A DNA stretch of 64,000 nucleotides from contig JBBHKE010002863.1 in NCBI GenBank assembly GCA_037447655.1, forward strand, positions 245,119 through 309,118, read 5' to 3'. Under the pieces are notes generated by a model. The model did no database searches, was not told the origin of the DNA, and saw nothing but the letters and a program-made list of their open reading frames with translations. This DNA comes from Zygnema cylindricum. Lineage: Eukaryota; Streptophyta; Zygnematophyceae; Zygnematales; Zygnemataceae. Position numbers and translations under genes: made by a program. Shown piece by piece: positions 11,650-22,680 of the stretch; positions within the stretch are counted from its first letter, which is position 1, and every line of letters starts with the position of its first letter.

Positions 11650-12250
11650 TATCGCAGGTTTGTATCTAATTTTAGCACCATCGCATCCCCTTTAAACGAC
11701 CTTCTCAAGAAAGAAGTGGCGTTTATATGGGGTCCCGATCAGATTTCCGCATTTCAAAAATTAAAAACCGCCTTTCGAGTGCTCCAATTCTCCGTCCTCC
11801 TTATCACAAACTCCCTTTTTGTCTCCAAACAGATTTTGGGAAACCCGGAATCGTTGCCATCTTGACACAAAGAGAGTTGAGCGGAGAGGAATACGTGGTT
11901 GGTTACGCGAGTAGAAGCAATAACCGGGCTGAATCAAATTATAGTAGCTACGAAAGAGAGTGTCTCGCTGCGGTTTGGGGAGTCGTTCACTTCCGCCATT
12001 ATTTGTACGGAAAACCTTTCACACTCCTAACTAACCATCAGCCCTTATATTGGCTGATGACGAACGATAAGCTTTCCGGGAAGCTAGGTCGATGGGTTTT
12101 AATCTTACAAGAATATGACGTTGAAATAATTCACCAACCCGGTCTGCTTAGTTTAAACGCAGACGAAATTTCCCGAAATCCTTTGCCCCGAACGATAGAT
12201 AACGGAGTTCGACAAGATTTTGATGACGACGATGTTCTTGCATGTCAATG
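11650..12250 (+). pseudogene. Ty3-type RNase H (broken)
   Basis: Continues from the RT (YRRFVSNFSTIASPLNDLL) and, after a frameshift near 11775, reads LPFCLQTDFGKPG, YASRSNNRAESNYSSYEREC and LLTNHQPLYWL, ending with LLSLNADEISR. The family usually has TDHQPL; here the Asp is Asn, so one catalytic metal ligand appears lost in this copy. The sequence then degenerates up to the solo LTR inserted at 12366. Confidence 0.82.
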
Positions 12251-12365
12251 GGTTCTTATCTTACTCATTGCCTGGAGTCTATTCCGAATCCCCGTCCCGC
12301 CACAGATCCTTGGCGTGATGGGCCTCTCATTCTTTTCCTATCCTCCCAGACTTTCAGGTCCGGCA

Positions 12366-13411
12366 TGTAGAAATTAATGGTTTCTTTTTAAGTATTTTCT
12401 AGGTCTAAATTAAAATACAGAAAGAAGCCGAGGCAGTCTATCTCTAACTTCTCTCTCCAAACTCCCACACTTGTCGCAATCACTAGGAAGTTGGAGTGGA
12501 AGCTAGAGCCATGGCTACCTACTAGGCTATCTAGAGGTTTGGGAAATAGATTAGTTTATTTACTAAAAGGGTTAATGTCAGAATCTAGATTTGATCCTGG
12601 TACCTGCGGATTAATCGTTAGCCGGTAGCCGGTAGTCATATCCGTTAAGTCTAAGTGTAACGATATACGATATAGGGTTTGACATTTATTTAAGTATTAT
12701 TACATAGGATAATTCATTTAACTAAAACTGTTTACGGGATACATAGATCTAGTTATGTAAAAGTACGGATTACGGTATGTGTAAGAAACTAGTACCGCGC
12801 ATTTATTTCTTTAAACAAAACAAATACCGCACATATATTTATGACGCCTACGATTGAAATCTACATTCAATCGGACGGCCGAGAAGAAAGGCGAGATCAA
12901 GATCTCAACGGTTTGTGATCATCGCCATATCGGATGACACGTGGCAAAATTACGTTGGATGGCAGCATCCTCGGGAATTACTAGACCGAACCCGGATATG
13001 ACATGTGTCAACTCTTAGGCCATGTCGCACAATTTCCGTACAAAAAGTACGCCGACACCTATACTTTTGTGTACGGAAGTATAATATGATTGGTTTCGTA
13101 TATCAATAGATAGAGTTTGTGAGAGAGATTGGACTTAGAAAAAATTGGTAGATAGGACCCTCTCTCCCAGAGAGCTTCCGTACAAAAGGTCAACTTTGAC
13201 CCTACATAACTTAGTGCTCAGGGGAGCAAATTCAGAGATTCTTTTTGCTATCAACTGAAGGGAGTCTTCTCTTCACAAGGTTGAAGGTGGTCAGAGTTTT
13301 TGTTTGCGAGGGTTGTAGTTATTCTTGCTGAAATACAAAGGGGTCAGGGTTATCCTAGAGGCTTCTTGGAAGTTGTCCACTCTGAGGACTTATGGAGGTC
13401 TCAGAGTTTCA
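12366..13411 (+). repeat. Solo copia LTR inserted in the Ty3 element
   Basis: 1046 bp, TGTAGAAATT...GAGTTTCA, homologous over its length to the LTRs at 29923-30971 and 35324-36347. It is flanked by CGGCA (12361-12365) and AGGCA (13412-13416), a 5-bp target duplication with one change. Integrase coding resumes directly after it. It contains the antisense tRNA-like segment (about 12593-12660), GTAC-rich inverted blocks (13030-13080) and the family's Gag ATG (13392). Internal sequence is absent, as expected after LTR-LTR recombination. Confidence 0.9.
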
Positions 13412-13416
13412 AGGCA

Positions 13417-14540
13417 CTACCTCTGATAAAGAAGACAGAGCGAAAAAGAGGGCCAAAAGTTACCTTTGGCTCGGAGGATCTTTAGTTTGGTTGTTGGGAG
13501 ACGGAAGCCATAGGCACGTTCCACGGCCTACCGAGCGTCTTTCTCTCATTGAGCAGATTCACACCGAGCTTGGTCACTACCGTACCAAGCGGACGATAAG
13601 TCTTTTTTAGGCACGGTATTGGTGGTCAAGAATGCAAGTTGATGTCGTTGCTATTCTACAGAAGTGTGGTACCTGTGATCGTCTCCGAACTTTGTTCTCT
13701 AACCGGCAAACTACGCTCCAACCTCTACCCATTAGGGGTTTATTCTATCGATGGTCGGTCGATCTGGCTGGACATTTTCCCATCTCACGTAGAGGGAAAC
13801 AAAATATCATGATTATGATCGAAAATTTCAGTAAGTGGGTAGAAGCTCTAGGATTGCCTCATAACACAGCTAAGTTAACCACCGCAGCTTTTAAGGAACA
13901 TGTCCTTATGAGATACGGTGCTCTAGCCAAGGTCCTTTCAGATCAAGGTACGGAATTTTGGGGAGAATTTCAAGAAATGCTTGATGAGGCTCTTACACAT
14001 CATCGCCGTACTAGTCGGGATCACCCCCAAGCCGATGGCTTGGCTGAACGGGCAGTCCTGACATTTAACCGTGCCTTGCATAAGCATCGCTTAGAGAAAC
14101 ACATTTCGGTTTGGGACGAGTCCCTCGGCTACATTACCATGGGATATCGCATGTCAATTCAGGCTAGTCTGGCTAATTTCAGCCCGTATTATGTTTTATT
14201 TGGGCGACAACCGTTGCTCGCTTGTAATATTCAGAAAGCTGCAAGCTTTCCACTTTCGTTGATGTCTGACACTATCTTTTTGGAAGAACTCACTCGTCGT
14301 GCTTTGCTTTTTTCCCGTGAAATGCCCATGGCTTTTGATAACCTGCAGATTGCCCAGCATCGGGACACACTTCGGTTTGCCACCACTCGAAGCTCCAGTT
14401 ACAGGCCGCAACATAAGCCCTATCGAGTGGGAGACTATGTTTATCTTCGCAGGCAATCTTTCGACCTTTTGGACACTGATGTTTCTGCACACATCCTATG
14501 GATCATTGAGGTGGATCAGACTGGAATGTTGGGATTATAA
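13417..14540 (+). pseudogene. Ty3-type integrase (broken)
   Basis: Inserts element cDNA into the genome. The HHCC zinc-binding part is seen as IEQIHTELGHYRTKRT followed by LQKCGTCDRLR (about 13550-13690), with one TAG at 13608. The catalytic core shows WSVDLAGHFP, VLSDQGTEFWGEF and ADGLAERAV, giving the D-D-E triad. The C-terminal part has PYRVGDYVYLRR. The frame stays the same up to a TAA at 14538 and beyond it into the PHD finger, so the two were one polypeptide. Confidence 0.88.
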
Positions 14541-14831
14541 GGAGCGAACACACAGACTTTTCGAGAGCACTCCAAGAATTGTGCTCCTTGTTACTTACCT
14601 GATTTGTTGCAAGATATGGATCCTATGCGGATGCCGATTACGGAGGCGACAACATGTACCTTTTGTCATCGATTGGACGGGGAAACTACCATGTTACTTT
14701 GTGATCATTGCAATCAGGGGTTTCACATAGAGTGTTTGGTGCCACCATTGTTGGCTGTTCCAGATAGTCACTGGTTTTGCCACCGATGTCGCGAGCTTCC
14801 GGTCGTGTTGGCCACCTCCTCTGCCGTCTAA
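14541..14831 (+). CDS. PHD finger at the C-terminus of the Ty3 integrase
   Basis: In frame with the integrase after one stop (14538), with the linker TFREHSKNCAPCYLPDLLQ. It contains a C4-H-C3 pattern: CTFC (about 14656), CDHC, FHIEC, then WFCHRC (about 14777), spaced as in PHD zinc fingers. PHD fingers bind histone H3 tails, often according to K4 methylation. Fused to an integrase, it could direct insertion to particular chromatin, analogous to the integrase chromodomains of chromoviruses; that role is inference. The open frame ends at 14831 just before the G11 tract. Confidence 0.8.
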   Translation, partial: GANTQTFREHSKNCAPCYLPDLLQDMDPMRMPITEATTCTFCHRLDGETTMLLCDHCNQGFHIECLVPPLLAVPDSHWFCHRCRELPVVLATSSAV

Positions 14832-14837
14832 AGAGCT

Positions 14838-14848
14838 GGGGGGGGGGG
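14838..14848 (+). promoter_or_regulatory. Poly-G tract, candidate polypurine tract of the Ty3 element
   Basis: An uninterrupted run of 11 G preceded by AAAGAGCT and followed by AATAAACC. It lies just past the PHD stop codon, where the plus-strand primer (polypurine tract) of an LTR element would be. This places the right LTR start near 14849. Confidence 0.55.
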
Positions 14849-16321
14849 AATAAACCGACCTAACCATAACCAGCTAAGTCATTGACCTTTCTTTTTCTTT
14901 CACCTTGCCTGTTGTTATATTTATTCACTTTTTTCTTTCATGTCTTATTTCATTCACAATATATTTTCATCGTTTGGGTTTAAGTGGAGCACAGCAGATG
15001 ATATTGCATGCATCTTCACGTTGTTTGACACATGCACGACAGTTGTCATGGCGCATCTCGTCGGCCATTGTAATTGTTTATATTTAGGGATTAGGACGGG
15101 CAGCTACCAAACTAATTTGTATTTGGGTGTTATTTGAGTTTTACAGGACCCTACATACTTACATTTTGCGTTCGCTTCGACCGCACATTTTTACATCGCC
15201 ATACGCGTCAACCGTACATATGTATTTTTGACCGTACGACCTATATTTCCCGCAATTTCCGTGATGACGATTTGGACCATACTTGCGGTCCTACCGTACA
15301 ACATGTATTTTCTGCGATTTTTGTCGACAATGGATTCGATTATTTTACGTCGACCGTACGACTTACATTACCCGAAATTCTCGCGACTATAAATTGAACT
15401 GTACCTTCTGTCCTACCGTACCTAATTTCATTTCCCGAAATCCCGGCCGACGACATTTTTTAATCATTTCGCGTGGAGTAGCATCCTGGCCGTCGACGCT
15501 GATTATGTTATTTCTTAACTTCACATCTAGACCATCGACGCAAATGACAGACAAATCGGCTGTCAGTTTTGACGAAGCTACGCGGTTGGACTATTTTAAA
15601 TTGTGGACCATTTGGAGGTTCACACGTTCACATGTAGAGAGGAAGGGTTTTAATCCGTAAGTTATAGATTCTGTAACCTAGGGCATAGGATTTCGGCCTC
15701 CTATTGGCCGAATCCAAACTAGACGCAAATACTAACATAGCACGTTGTACTCTGATTGGCATGTTTTCACTAGGCGTAGTTTTGGTTACTTAGTTCATTT
15801 CGGATACTTTCCTGCACACAATTTTCAAGTGCAGGAACAGCTTAGAGGCGATTTTCTGCCTTTGCGTGAAGCGTCTAGTTTTCTATTTCATTATCAATAT
15901 CTGGTAAAGCCTTACATATTAATCTATACGGCTTCGGGGAAGACCTACACGGTTTCCCTTCACTTTTCTTGTCCTTTTGAGTGGATTTCGACCGCGTTCT
16001 CACGACACAAACTTCTTTTCTCGGCTGTGGCTGAGCTTTAATTAGTGTGAAAGTTGCATGTTGGGATTATTGATTTGTTGCTTTTATTTCTTGTGATTGT
16101 GTATTTATTTCTATTTGGCTTATGCGCTTCTTTTGAGTTTGGCTATCTCAAACCTCATAAGTGTCGGGCATATTGTCATTTTCAGTTTTTATTTATCTTT
16201 CTCGGTTGTTTATGCTTTGATTTATTTTATTTAAGTATAAATTCAGATTATCCTTGATAAGATAACTCCTGCAATGAATATAAATAGACCGTGGGGCCTA
16301 GTGGTCATCCATCGGCTTAGT
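14849..16321 (+). repeat. Right LTR of the Ty3-type element
   Basis: About 1.47 kb if it begins after the poly-G tract. From 15044 on it matches the left LTR (4502-5824). Its first 193 bp recur at 16323-16516, immediately after this LTR. It has the TATA-like box near 16279 and ends, by comparison with the left copy, at CGGCTTAGT (16321). Boundaries lack clean TG/CA ends, so the exact limits are uncertain. Confidence 0.7.
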
Positions 16322-16516
16322 TGAATAAACCAACTTAACCATAACCAGCGAAGTCGTTGACCTTTCTTTTTCTTTCACCTTGCCTGTTGTTATATTTATT
16401 CATTTTTCTCTTTTATGTCTTATTTCATTCACAATATATTTTCATCGTTTGGGTTTAAGTGGAGCACAGCTGATGATATTGCATGCATCTTCACGTTGTT
16501 TGACACATGCACGACA
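16322..16516 (+). repeat. Extra copy of the first ~195 bp of the Ty3-type LTR
   Basis: Near-identical to 14848-15041, directly abutting the right LTR end. It stops at GCACGACA, exactly where the truncated left LTR begins (only 2 nt, GT, are absent from both). LTR-LTR tandem adjacency of this kind is the signature of a two-LTR circle junction. Confidence 0.72.
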
Positions 16517-16889
16517 CAGGCCGTACAGAAAGGACATCAGCTGTAGTACCTTTTTGTACTTTAGAGTCATGTGATTGGATCGTACCTCATTAGATGGGGT
16601 CGTGAGAGGGGTTTAGGACATAGGAAAATTTGGTAGGTAGTCACTTCTCTCCAAGAGAGTTTTGTATAAAATTGGCATTTTTGCCGGTTCATAACTTCTT
16701 GGTTGGTTTGCCGTTTTCAATGATTAATTTTGCTACGGGCTTAGAGGAGTCTAGGCTACACAGGGGTGCAATAAATATGTCAGTTTGCCTTCTTGGGCAG
16801 TAGTGGTTCTGGCTTAAAGTGGGTTAGTTAAAAATTATCTAGAGGCTTTATGCATTCTGTAGTCTTATAGAGGACACAGAATTGCAAAC
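16517..16889 (+). repeat. Copia LTR 3'-end fragment
   Basis: Diverged match to the 3' third of the copia LTR: GTAC-rich block, the CTCTCCAAGAGAG inverted block, then TTATAGAGGACACAGAATTGCA corresponding to the usual CTTATGGAGGTCTCAGAGTTTCA LTR end. It is followed by satellite sequence at about 16890. No internal region is attached. Confidence 0.65.
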
Positions 16890-17366
16890 ACGTGGTTATA
16901 CACTTTCAATATTTGTTGTAATACGTATCGTTAAAAAACTTGAAGTAGCTATCGACAAACGTCTAAATGAGCGATCGTGTGCGCCGGTCGATTTTCTCGT
17001 TGGTTCAACCCAAAAACAGGTTAATGTTGTGTTTTGTGCATTATATGTTGTAGGTCGTCGCACAAAATAGGTTTGTTATTGTAAACAACGGTTTAAACAT
17101 GTTTTGTGTGCAAAACGTCATCGAAGTTCCTAAACATATGCTCTAAGCGTATAGATATTACGCCTTTGCATTATACTTTTAAAGCCCGAAAACAGGTGGT
17201 TATACACTTACAATATTTGTTCTAATACGTATCGATAAAAACTTGAAGTAACTATTGACGCATGTCTAAATGAGCGATGGTGTGCGCCGGTCGATTTCTC
17301 TTTGATTTAACCCAAAAACGGGTTATTGTGCTGCTTTGTGTTTGCTATGTTGTATGTCCTCACCCA
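16890..17366 (+). repeat. ~305-bp satellite monomers (about 1.5 units)
   Basis: Contains the satellite signature GTGGTTATACACTTTCAATA and CGGTTTAAACATG, twice. Open frames seen inside are repeat-borne and not credible proteins. Confidence 0.8.
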
Positions 17367-17945
17367 TGTAGAAATTAATGGTTATTTTAGTATTTTTTAG
17401 GTTTTGTAAAATGCAGAAAAAAGCAGATGCAATCTGACTCTAACTCCTCTCTCCAGCTTCCACACTTGTCGCAGTCACTGAAAGTTGGAGAGGGAGATAG
17501 AGCCATGGCCGCGTATGCTATCTTGACGGGGATAGACATTAGGTTGGAAAATTTTACCAAAATAAATCTTGACGGACCCAGGATTTGAACTTGGTACCTG
17601 CCGTCCGTCACGTAAGCCAGTAGCTGGTTACCTTAGTCAATTAGTCTAAGATCAAGGTTAGAGGATATAAGGTTTCTTAGCTATTTAAATGTTAACACGT
17701 AGTCTATTTCATTTAACAGGATATTGAGACAAAGATACAATTTGTAATGTACAACGTACAAAAAATCCAAAACGGATACCGCGCATCTTGTTTTGAAGAC
17801 GAAACAAATATTGTGCAAGTATTTATCACCGCCACGATTGTAACCAGGCTTAATCGGACGGCCACGAAGCATGCCGAGATCGCCGAATAGGTTTTTGGCT
17901 GTTTGTGGTTAACGTCACATCAATTGCTACGTGGCAAAATCACAT
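17367..17945 (+). repeat. Truncated copia LTR (5' part)
   Basis: Starts TGTAGAAATTAATGG inside a satellite monomer and follows the copia LTR for about 580 bp, including the antisense tRNA-like segment (17583-17655) and the block TAATCGGACGGCC. It stops at about 17945, where satellite resumes at a different monomer position, so a deletion accompanied the junction. Confidence 0.75.
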
Positions 17946-18383
17946 TCGATAACGTGCGCTAGTCAATTTCTCGTTGGTTCAACCCAAAAACGGGTTATTG
18001 TGGTGATTTGTGCTTGCTAGGTTGTACCTCCTCTCACAAAATAGGTTTGTTATTGTAAACAACGGTTTAAACATGCCGTGTGTGCAAAACGTCGTCGAAG
18101 GAAGCGTATGGTTTTTACGCCTTTGCATTAATTCATATACTTTTCAAGCCCGACAACACGTGGTTATACACTTTCAATATTTGTTCTAGTACATATCGTT
18201 AAAAAACTTGAAGTAACTATCGACGCACGTCTAAATGAGGGTTTGTGTGCACCGGTCGATTTCTCGTAGGTTCAACCCAAAAACGGATTATTGTGGAGCT
18301 TTGTGCTTGCTATGTTCTACGTCCCGGCACAAAATAGGTTTGATACTGTAAAAAACAGTTTAAAAATGCTTTATTTGCAAAAC
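17946..18383 (+). repeat. ~305-bp satellite monomers
   Basis: About 1.4 monomers, ending TTTGCAAAAC where Copia-2 is inserted; the monomer resumes at 23655. Confidence 0.8.
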
Positions 18384-19345
18384 TGTTTTTTGATAAGCTT
18401 TATCCTCAGTATATAGAGTTCAGAGAGGAGAAGTAACACTTATAATATTTTTGGGAATGTTAGATGTAATACTTACCTTGAATAGTGTGACAGTGAAGTA
18501 TTACTCAAAAAGTATTCTGTACGGTCTTATGAGACACGCGTCGACATTTCAGACAACGCAGGAAATACGGATTGGACCCGGACACATGGCGCCTATCGAA
18601 CGAGTGACTTTGACAAATCGGGCGAACGGGAAATGAACCACACATCAGGGAACACAATTGTGAAGAGCGAACATCGGACGTCGATCTCTATCAGGCTGAC
18701 GGTTGTGATTTGAGTGGGGACCACAGGTGACGAAATGCACCGTAAGCATTCCAAATATTCGTACATGATTTCAACAGCAGGTTGGACATATTATACACTT
18801 GCTGACTCAGCAAGCAACATTATGAGTACGGCTCCAGATTAGGAAAACCTGACAAAACAGTTATCTAGCGTAGTGCATTATGAAATAGTGTTTCACTGTT
18901 TAGTTTGTAGGGTAGTTGCAGTTAGGTTTTTGGAAGTACCTTAGAGTACTCTGTCGTACTACAGTAAAGTATTACTATTGAGAGTACTGTCACTTGATTG
19001 GTTGATGAGCAGTAGATGCTCACTCAGTGTATAGAGTTTAGGACTTAGAAACATTCTTATATTCAGTTTTGGGATATAGGGAATCTAAAAGGCATTTTTT
19101 GGGAAACTTGCAGGTCTCATATCTTATGGTTAACTAAGTCAATTTGTATGTAACTTTGGGAGCTTTTAGTGGGTATGGTGATTATCTTGTATGCTGAATT
19201 CTGAGTAAATTTGACATGTGAGTCAATTTTTACAGTGTGATAAAGATCAGTGTTTGATATGATTTTTTGTTAGTTTGTGCTTAAGTATGTCTACTTCTAG
19301 AACTACTGCTGCAGCATCACCTTCACGAGTTGTCATAAAACAACA
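18384..19345 (+). repeat. 5' LTR of Copia-2
   Basis: Begins TGTTTTTTGATAAG and ends AAAACAACA. Highly similar to 22693-23654. The Gag start codon (19287) lies 59 bp before its end. Confidence 0.88.
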
Positions 19346-20280
19346 AGTTATGGGCCACTCTCGAAGAATTCTTGTCTTTAATGGTCAGAAGTATGCTTAC
19401 TGGGCGGATATGGTTGAGTCTTATTTTGAAACTGCAAGCTTATTGGAGATTTTGGATGGATCACTTGATGAAGCTTATCCAACTTGGGCGAAAAAGAATT
19501 CGCAAGATCGGAACACTCTAAAATTCTGTCTCTCAGATAATATCGTTATGTCGAGAATCAAAATGAAGAAGGCGATTGACATCTGGAAATTGTTGAAGGC
19601 GTCTTATGAAAAGGCGAATGTTCAAGAATAACTTCTGTTGGCAGGAAAAATTTGGAACTACAATTACTCGGGGGGAACAATGGCCGAGTATACAGATAAC
19701 TTGTGAGCTCTCATTCACTCTCATGCTTATGCTAATGGGAGTTTTCCTGAGTTTCAGCAAGTTGCTCTGATTATTAGAGATCTTTCAAGCAGTAGGAAAG
19801 ATGCATCTGCTGAATTGAAAAAGCATGATAAGGCTAGCTAAACAGTTCAACTAGCTATCTATATTATCTTAGAGGAAGAATCTACGTTTAATATGTTTAA
19901 TGGAGAAAAGCAAGCCGAGGCCTTTAATAGAGACTATGACAAAAAAAGACAGTTTAATCTGCAGAGAAATCAGTTTAATCACCAAAAGAATCAGTTTAAC
20001 CAGAACCAAGGTCAATTTTAACAGTTTAATCAAGGGCATAATAGTAGATCTTTCACTACTAGTTTTTATTGTTCAGAGAGGAGTCATGGATATAGGTACT
20101 GTCCTAAGCTCAAAAAGGCGAATGAAACAGGTTTATATAGGCGAGGTTGGCAGCAAAGTTAGTTTAATCAGAACTTTTCTGGTAATCAGTTGCAAAACAA
20201 CTCCTTCTTTTTTTCATCTGTAATCCAAGAGGATGAGTGTATATATTTCAATGAGCAGAATGATTCAGAGTTATTTGCAA
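19287..20280 (+). pseudogene. Copia-2 Gag (broken), start codon inside the LTR
   Basis: The ATG at 19287 begins MSTSRTTAAASPSRVV, then QQVMGHSRRILVFNG; the residues V-M-G are encoded by the primer-binding site. YAYWADMVESYFE and IKMKKAIDIWKLLKASYEKA are typical copia Gag (UBN2-like). A TAA at 19629 and later frameshifts break it. A zinc-knuckle equivalent is degraded near 20075-20105. Confidence 0.75.
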
Positions 20281-21635
20281 TGGGGGCAGCAATGGAGGGC
20301 TCAAAGGACGCCGTTTCGATCATGGATACTGGGGCATCGTCGCACATGTGTTGGAACAAAGGACTCTTTACAAATCTCAAGTCCACACCTGCAAGTAACA
20401 TCTACTATGCCTGTGGTATGAGTGTTCAGACTTCTGCTCAAGGTGATGTTTCTTTGCTGTTAGACATAGAAAGACCCTCAGTTGAAAGGACTCTTCAAAA
20501 TGTCTTGTATGTACCGGATTTCAAAACGAATCTATTCTCTACTTCTTTGGTTAAGAGCAAAGGATTTGAGGTCAGACTTAAGGGCGGTAGGCAGGCTGAA
20601 AGCAAGCTGGGGAAAGTGGCAATCACAAAAACTAGAGATTCAAGCAAAATATATCGTATGGATATTGCTAATACAAAAAAAAACGATGTTATATACTTAA
20701 GTGTTGTTTGTGAAAATGAATTATGGCATAAAAAACTAGGTCATGTTCACTATGACAACTTGCAGAAAATGGTTAATTCTGGTAAAATAGAAGGTGTTTC
20801 TCTTACTAATCAGGCACTTAAAACATGTGATGGTTGTTCACTAGGAAAGATTCACAAGTTACCCTTCCCACAAGTATCGGAACATCGGTCTACGAAAGTT
20901 TTGCAGCTTATACATTCTGATGTTTTGGGACCTGCTCAAGTTCCCTCTACTGGGGGGGTCAGGTTTATGGTCACGTTTATAGATGACTTCTCCAGGTTCA
21001 CGAAGGTATATTTCATGATGGAAAAGAGTGAAGTGTTCGGACACTTCAAACACTACAAGGCTTGGGCGGAAAAATTGCATAGTGCTCCGATTCTGGAGCT
21101 CAGATCGGACAATGGAGGAGAGTACATATCAAAGGAGTTTGACAAATTTCTTCTAAATGAGGGCATCAAACGCCAACTCACATTCCCTTACACACCACAG
21201 CAAAATGGCGTCTCAGAAAGACTGAAGAAGACTATTGTAGAAAGTGCTAGATCTATGTTAGCAGACAAAAGTGTTGATATGAAATTTTGGGCCGAGGCCC
21301 TCAATTGTGCAATTTACATTAAAAATAGGATAGGATCTAGGTCAGTGAGCCCTACACCTTCTGAGATATGGACAGGTAGAAAAACAAATGTTAGTCATTT
21401 CAGAGTATTTGGAAGTAAATGCTTTTTTTTGAACACTTCTCAAAATACTTCAAAATTGGAACCGAAAGGTTTGCCAGGTATCATACTAGGGTATGTTGAA
21501 AATTCCAAGGGATATAGAGTATATGTTTTAGATAAGAAAAAGATAGTAGTTTCAAGAAATATAGTTTTGAAAGATGAACATGAATTTGCAGATCTATTTA
21601 AAATGTTAGAAACCCAGGAAACAGAAAAATCATAA
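20281..21635 (+). CDS. Copia-2 protease-integrase segment
   Basis: A continuous frame (open from 20190). Protease: SIMDTGASSHMCWNKG. GAG-pre-integrase zinc part: LWHKKLGHVHYDNL and CDGCSLGKIH. Integrase core: LIHSDVLGP, LRSDNGGEY and PQQNGVSERLKKT, giving D-D-E. It ends with LPGIILGYVENSKGYRVY and a stop at 21635, before the RT remnants. Confidence 0.88.
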
Positions 21636-22680
21636 GAATATGTTATATTTGACACGCATAAGACACTATATTTTCTTGTTTTTCAGCACCCTATTGCATA
21701 ACAACTTCCTTCTGATCCTCAGGTGCCTTTTACACCTCAAATGGAGCAAACTGAACAGCTCCAGGACTAAACATAATAGGTGACCAGACCAACTAGGAAT
21801 GGGAGACATCCTTAGGTCTCTGCCTCAGAATTTCCGAGGGAAGGAGATCTAGCAGCTGCCTTCAGTTAAGTTCCCACTTTGCTTATTCTGATAACCTGGG
21901 ACAACCTTAGACTATCCGGGAAGCCTTCTCCTCACCTGAAAGAAATCACTGGATAAAGGCAGCAAACGACGAAAGAAAGTCTATCATGCAAGCTCAAACA
22001 TGGGAGCTGGTTGATCTCCCTCCGGACTGGAAAGCCATCGACAGCAAATGGGTATTCAAACTGAAGTTAAACCCGGATGGCACCATTTAGAGATACAAGG
22101 CCAGACTGGCGGCCAAAGGTTACAATCACAAAGAAAGAATCGAATTTCATGAGACCTTCTCTACAGTGGGACCCGGAATCTCAAATTTGTCCTCGGAGGA
22201 GGAGAAGTCAAACTGCAAACTTGGAGCGACGCAAGCTATGGCGATATGCCCAGCAAGAAATCAACTACGTGTTTTGTCTTACAGATTGGAAATGGAACTT
22301 GCTGCTGGAGCAGCAAACTTGAAAAGGTCACCTCCCAATCAACTAAGTCAGAATACAGGCATCAAGTTCTGCCCTCAAGGAACTCCTATGGGTAAAGGCA
22401 CTTTTGCAGGAACTGGGACACATGCAAACTGGTCCTCAAGTCATCTAGTGTGACAACCAGGCAGCTATTGCCATCACCTCCAATCCCAGCCACCACTTTC
22501 AGAGTAAACATATGGATGTGAGACTGCATTTTGTCCGGGAAAAGTGCTGGCAAAGGTCATTATATTATGTTTTTTACCAGATGAAAACATGGTTGAAGAC
22601 ATGCTAACTAAAGCTCTACCTACACCTAAATTACAATTTTGTAGACAGGCTGTTAGACTGAGTGAGTAACTAAGTCTAAA
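21636..22680 (+). pseudogene. Copia-2 RT/RNase H remnants with internal deletion
   Basis: The RT N-terminus is readable in pieces (TWELVDLPPDWKAIDSKWVFK, then YKARLAAKGYNHKERI with a stop at 22087). The sequence then passes, near 22165-22200, straight to RNase H (EVKLQTWSDASYGDMPSKKS, WSSKLEKVTSQST). The YVDD-bearing palm is missing. Further frameshifts follow. Confidence 0.78.

Larger units (their letters stand above)
4502..16516 (+). mobile_element. Ty3/gypsy-type LTR retrotransposon encoding a DNMT3-like methyltransferase and a PHD finger
   Basis: About 12 kb including a later 1.05-kb solo LTR insertion. Domain order is gag zinc knuckles, aspartic protease (DTGA), C5-DNA methyltransferase, reverse transcriptase (YIDD), RNase H, HHCC/DDE integrase and PHD finger. 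The order RT-RH-INT is that of Ty3/gypsy. The long direct repeats are 4502-5824 and 15044-16321. A second, 194-bp direct repeat (14848-15041 and 16323-16516) complements the part missing from the left repeat. The coding region carries several stops and frameshifts, so this copy is not autonomous. No chromodomain is seen; the PHD finger takes the C-terminal position. The primer-binding site was not identified. Confidence 0.85.

Noticed and set aside
15745-16257. Frames encoding FLPLREASSFLFHYQYLV and LLLLFLVIVYLFLFGLC, present in both Ty3 LTRs
   Set aside because: The hydrophobic frame resembles a membrane peptide but occurs only within the duplicated LTR and starts right after TATA-free AT-rich sequence; no family is recognised.
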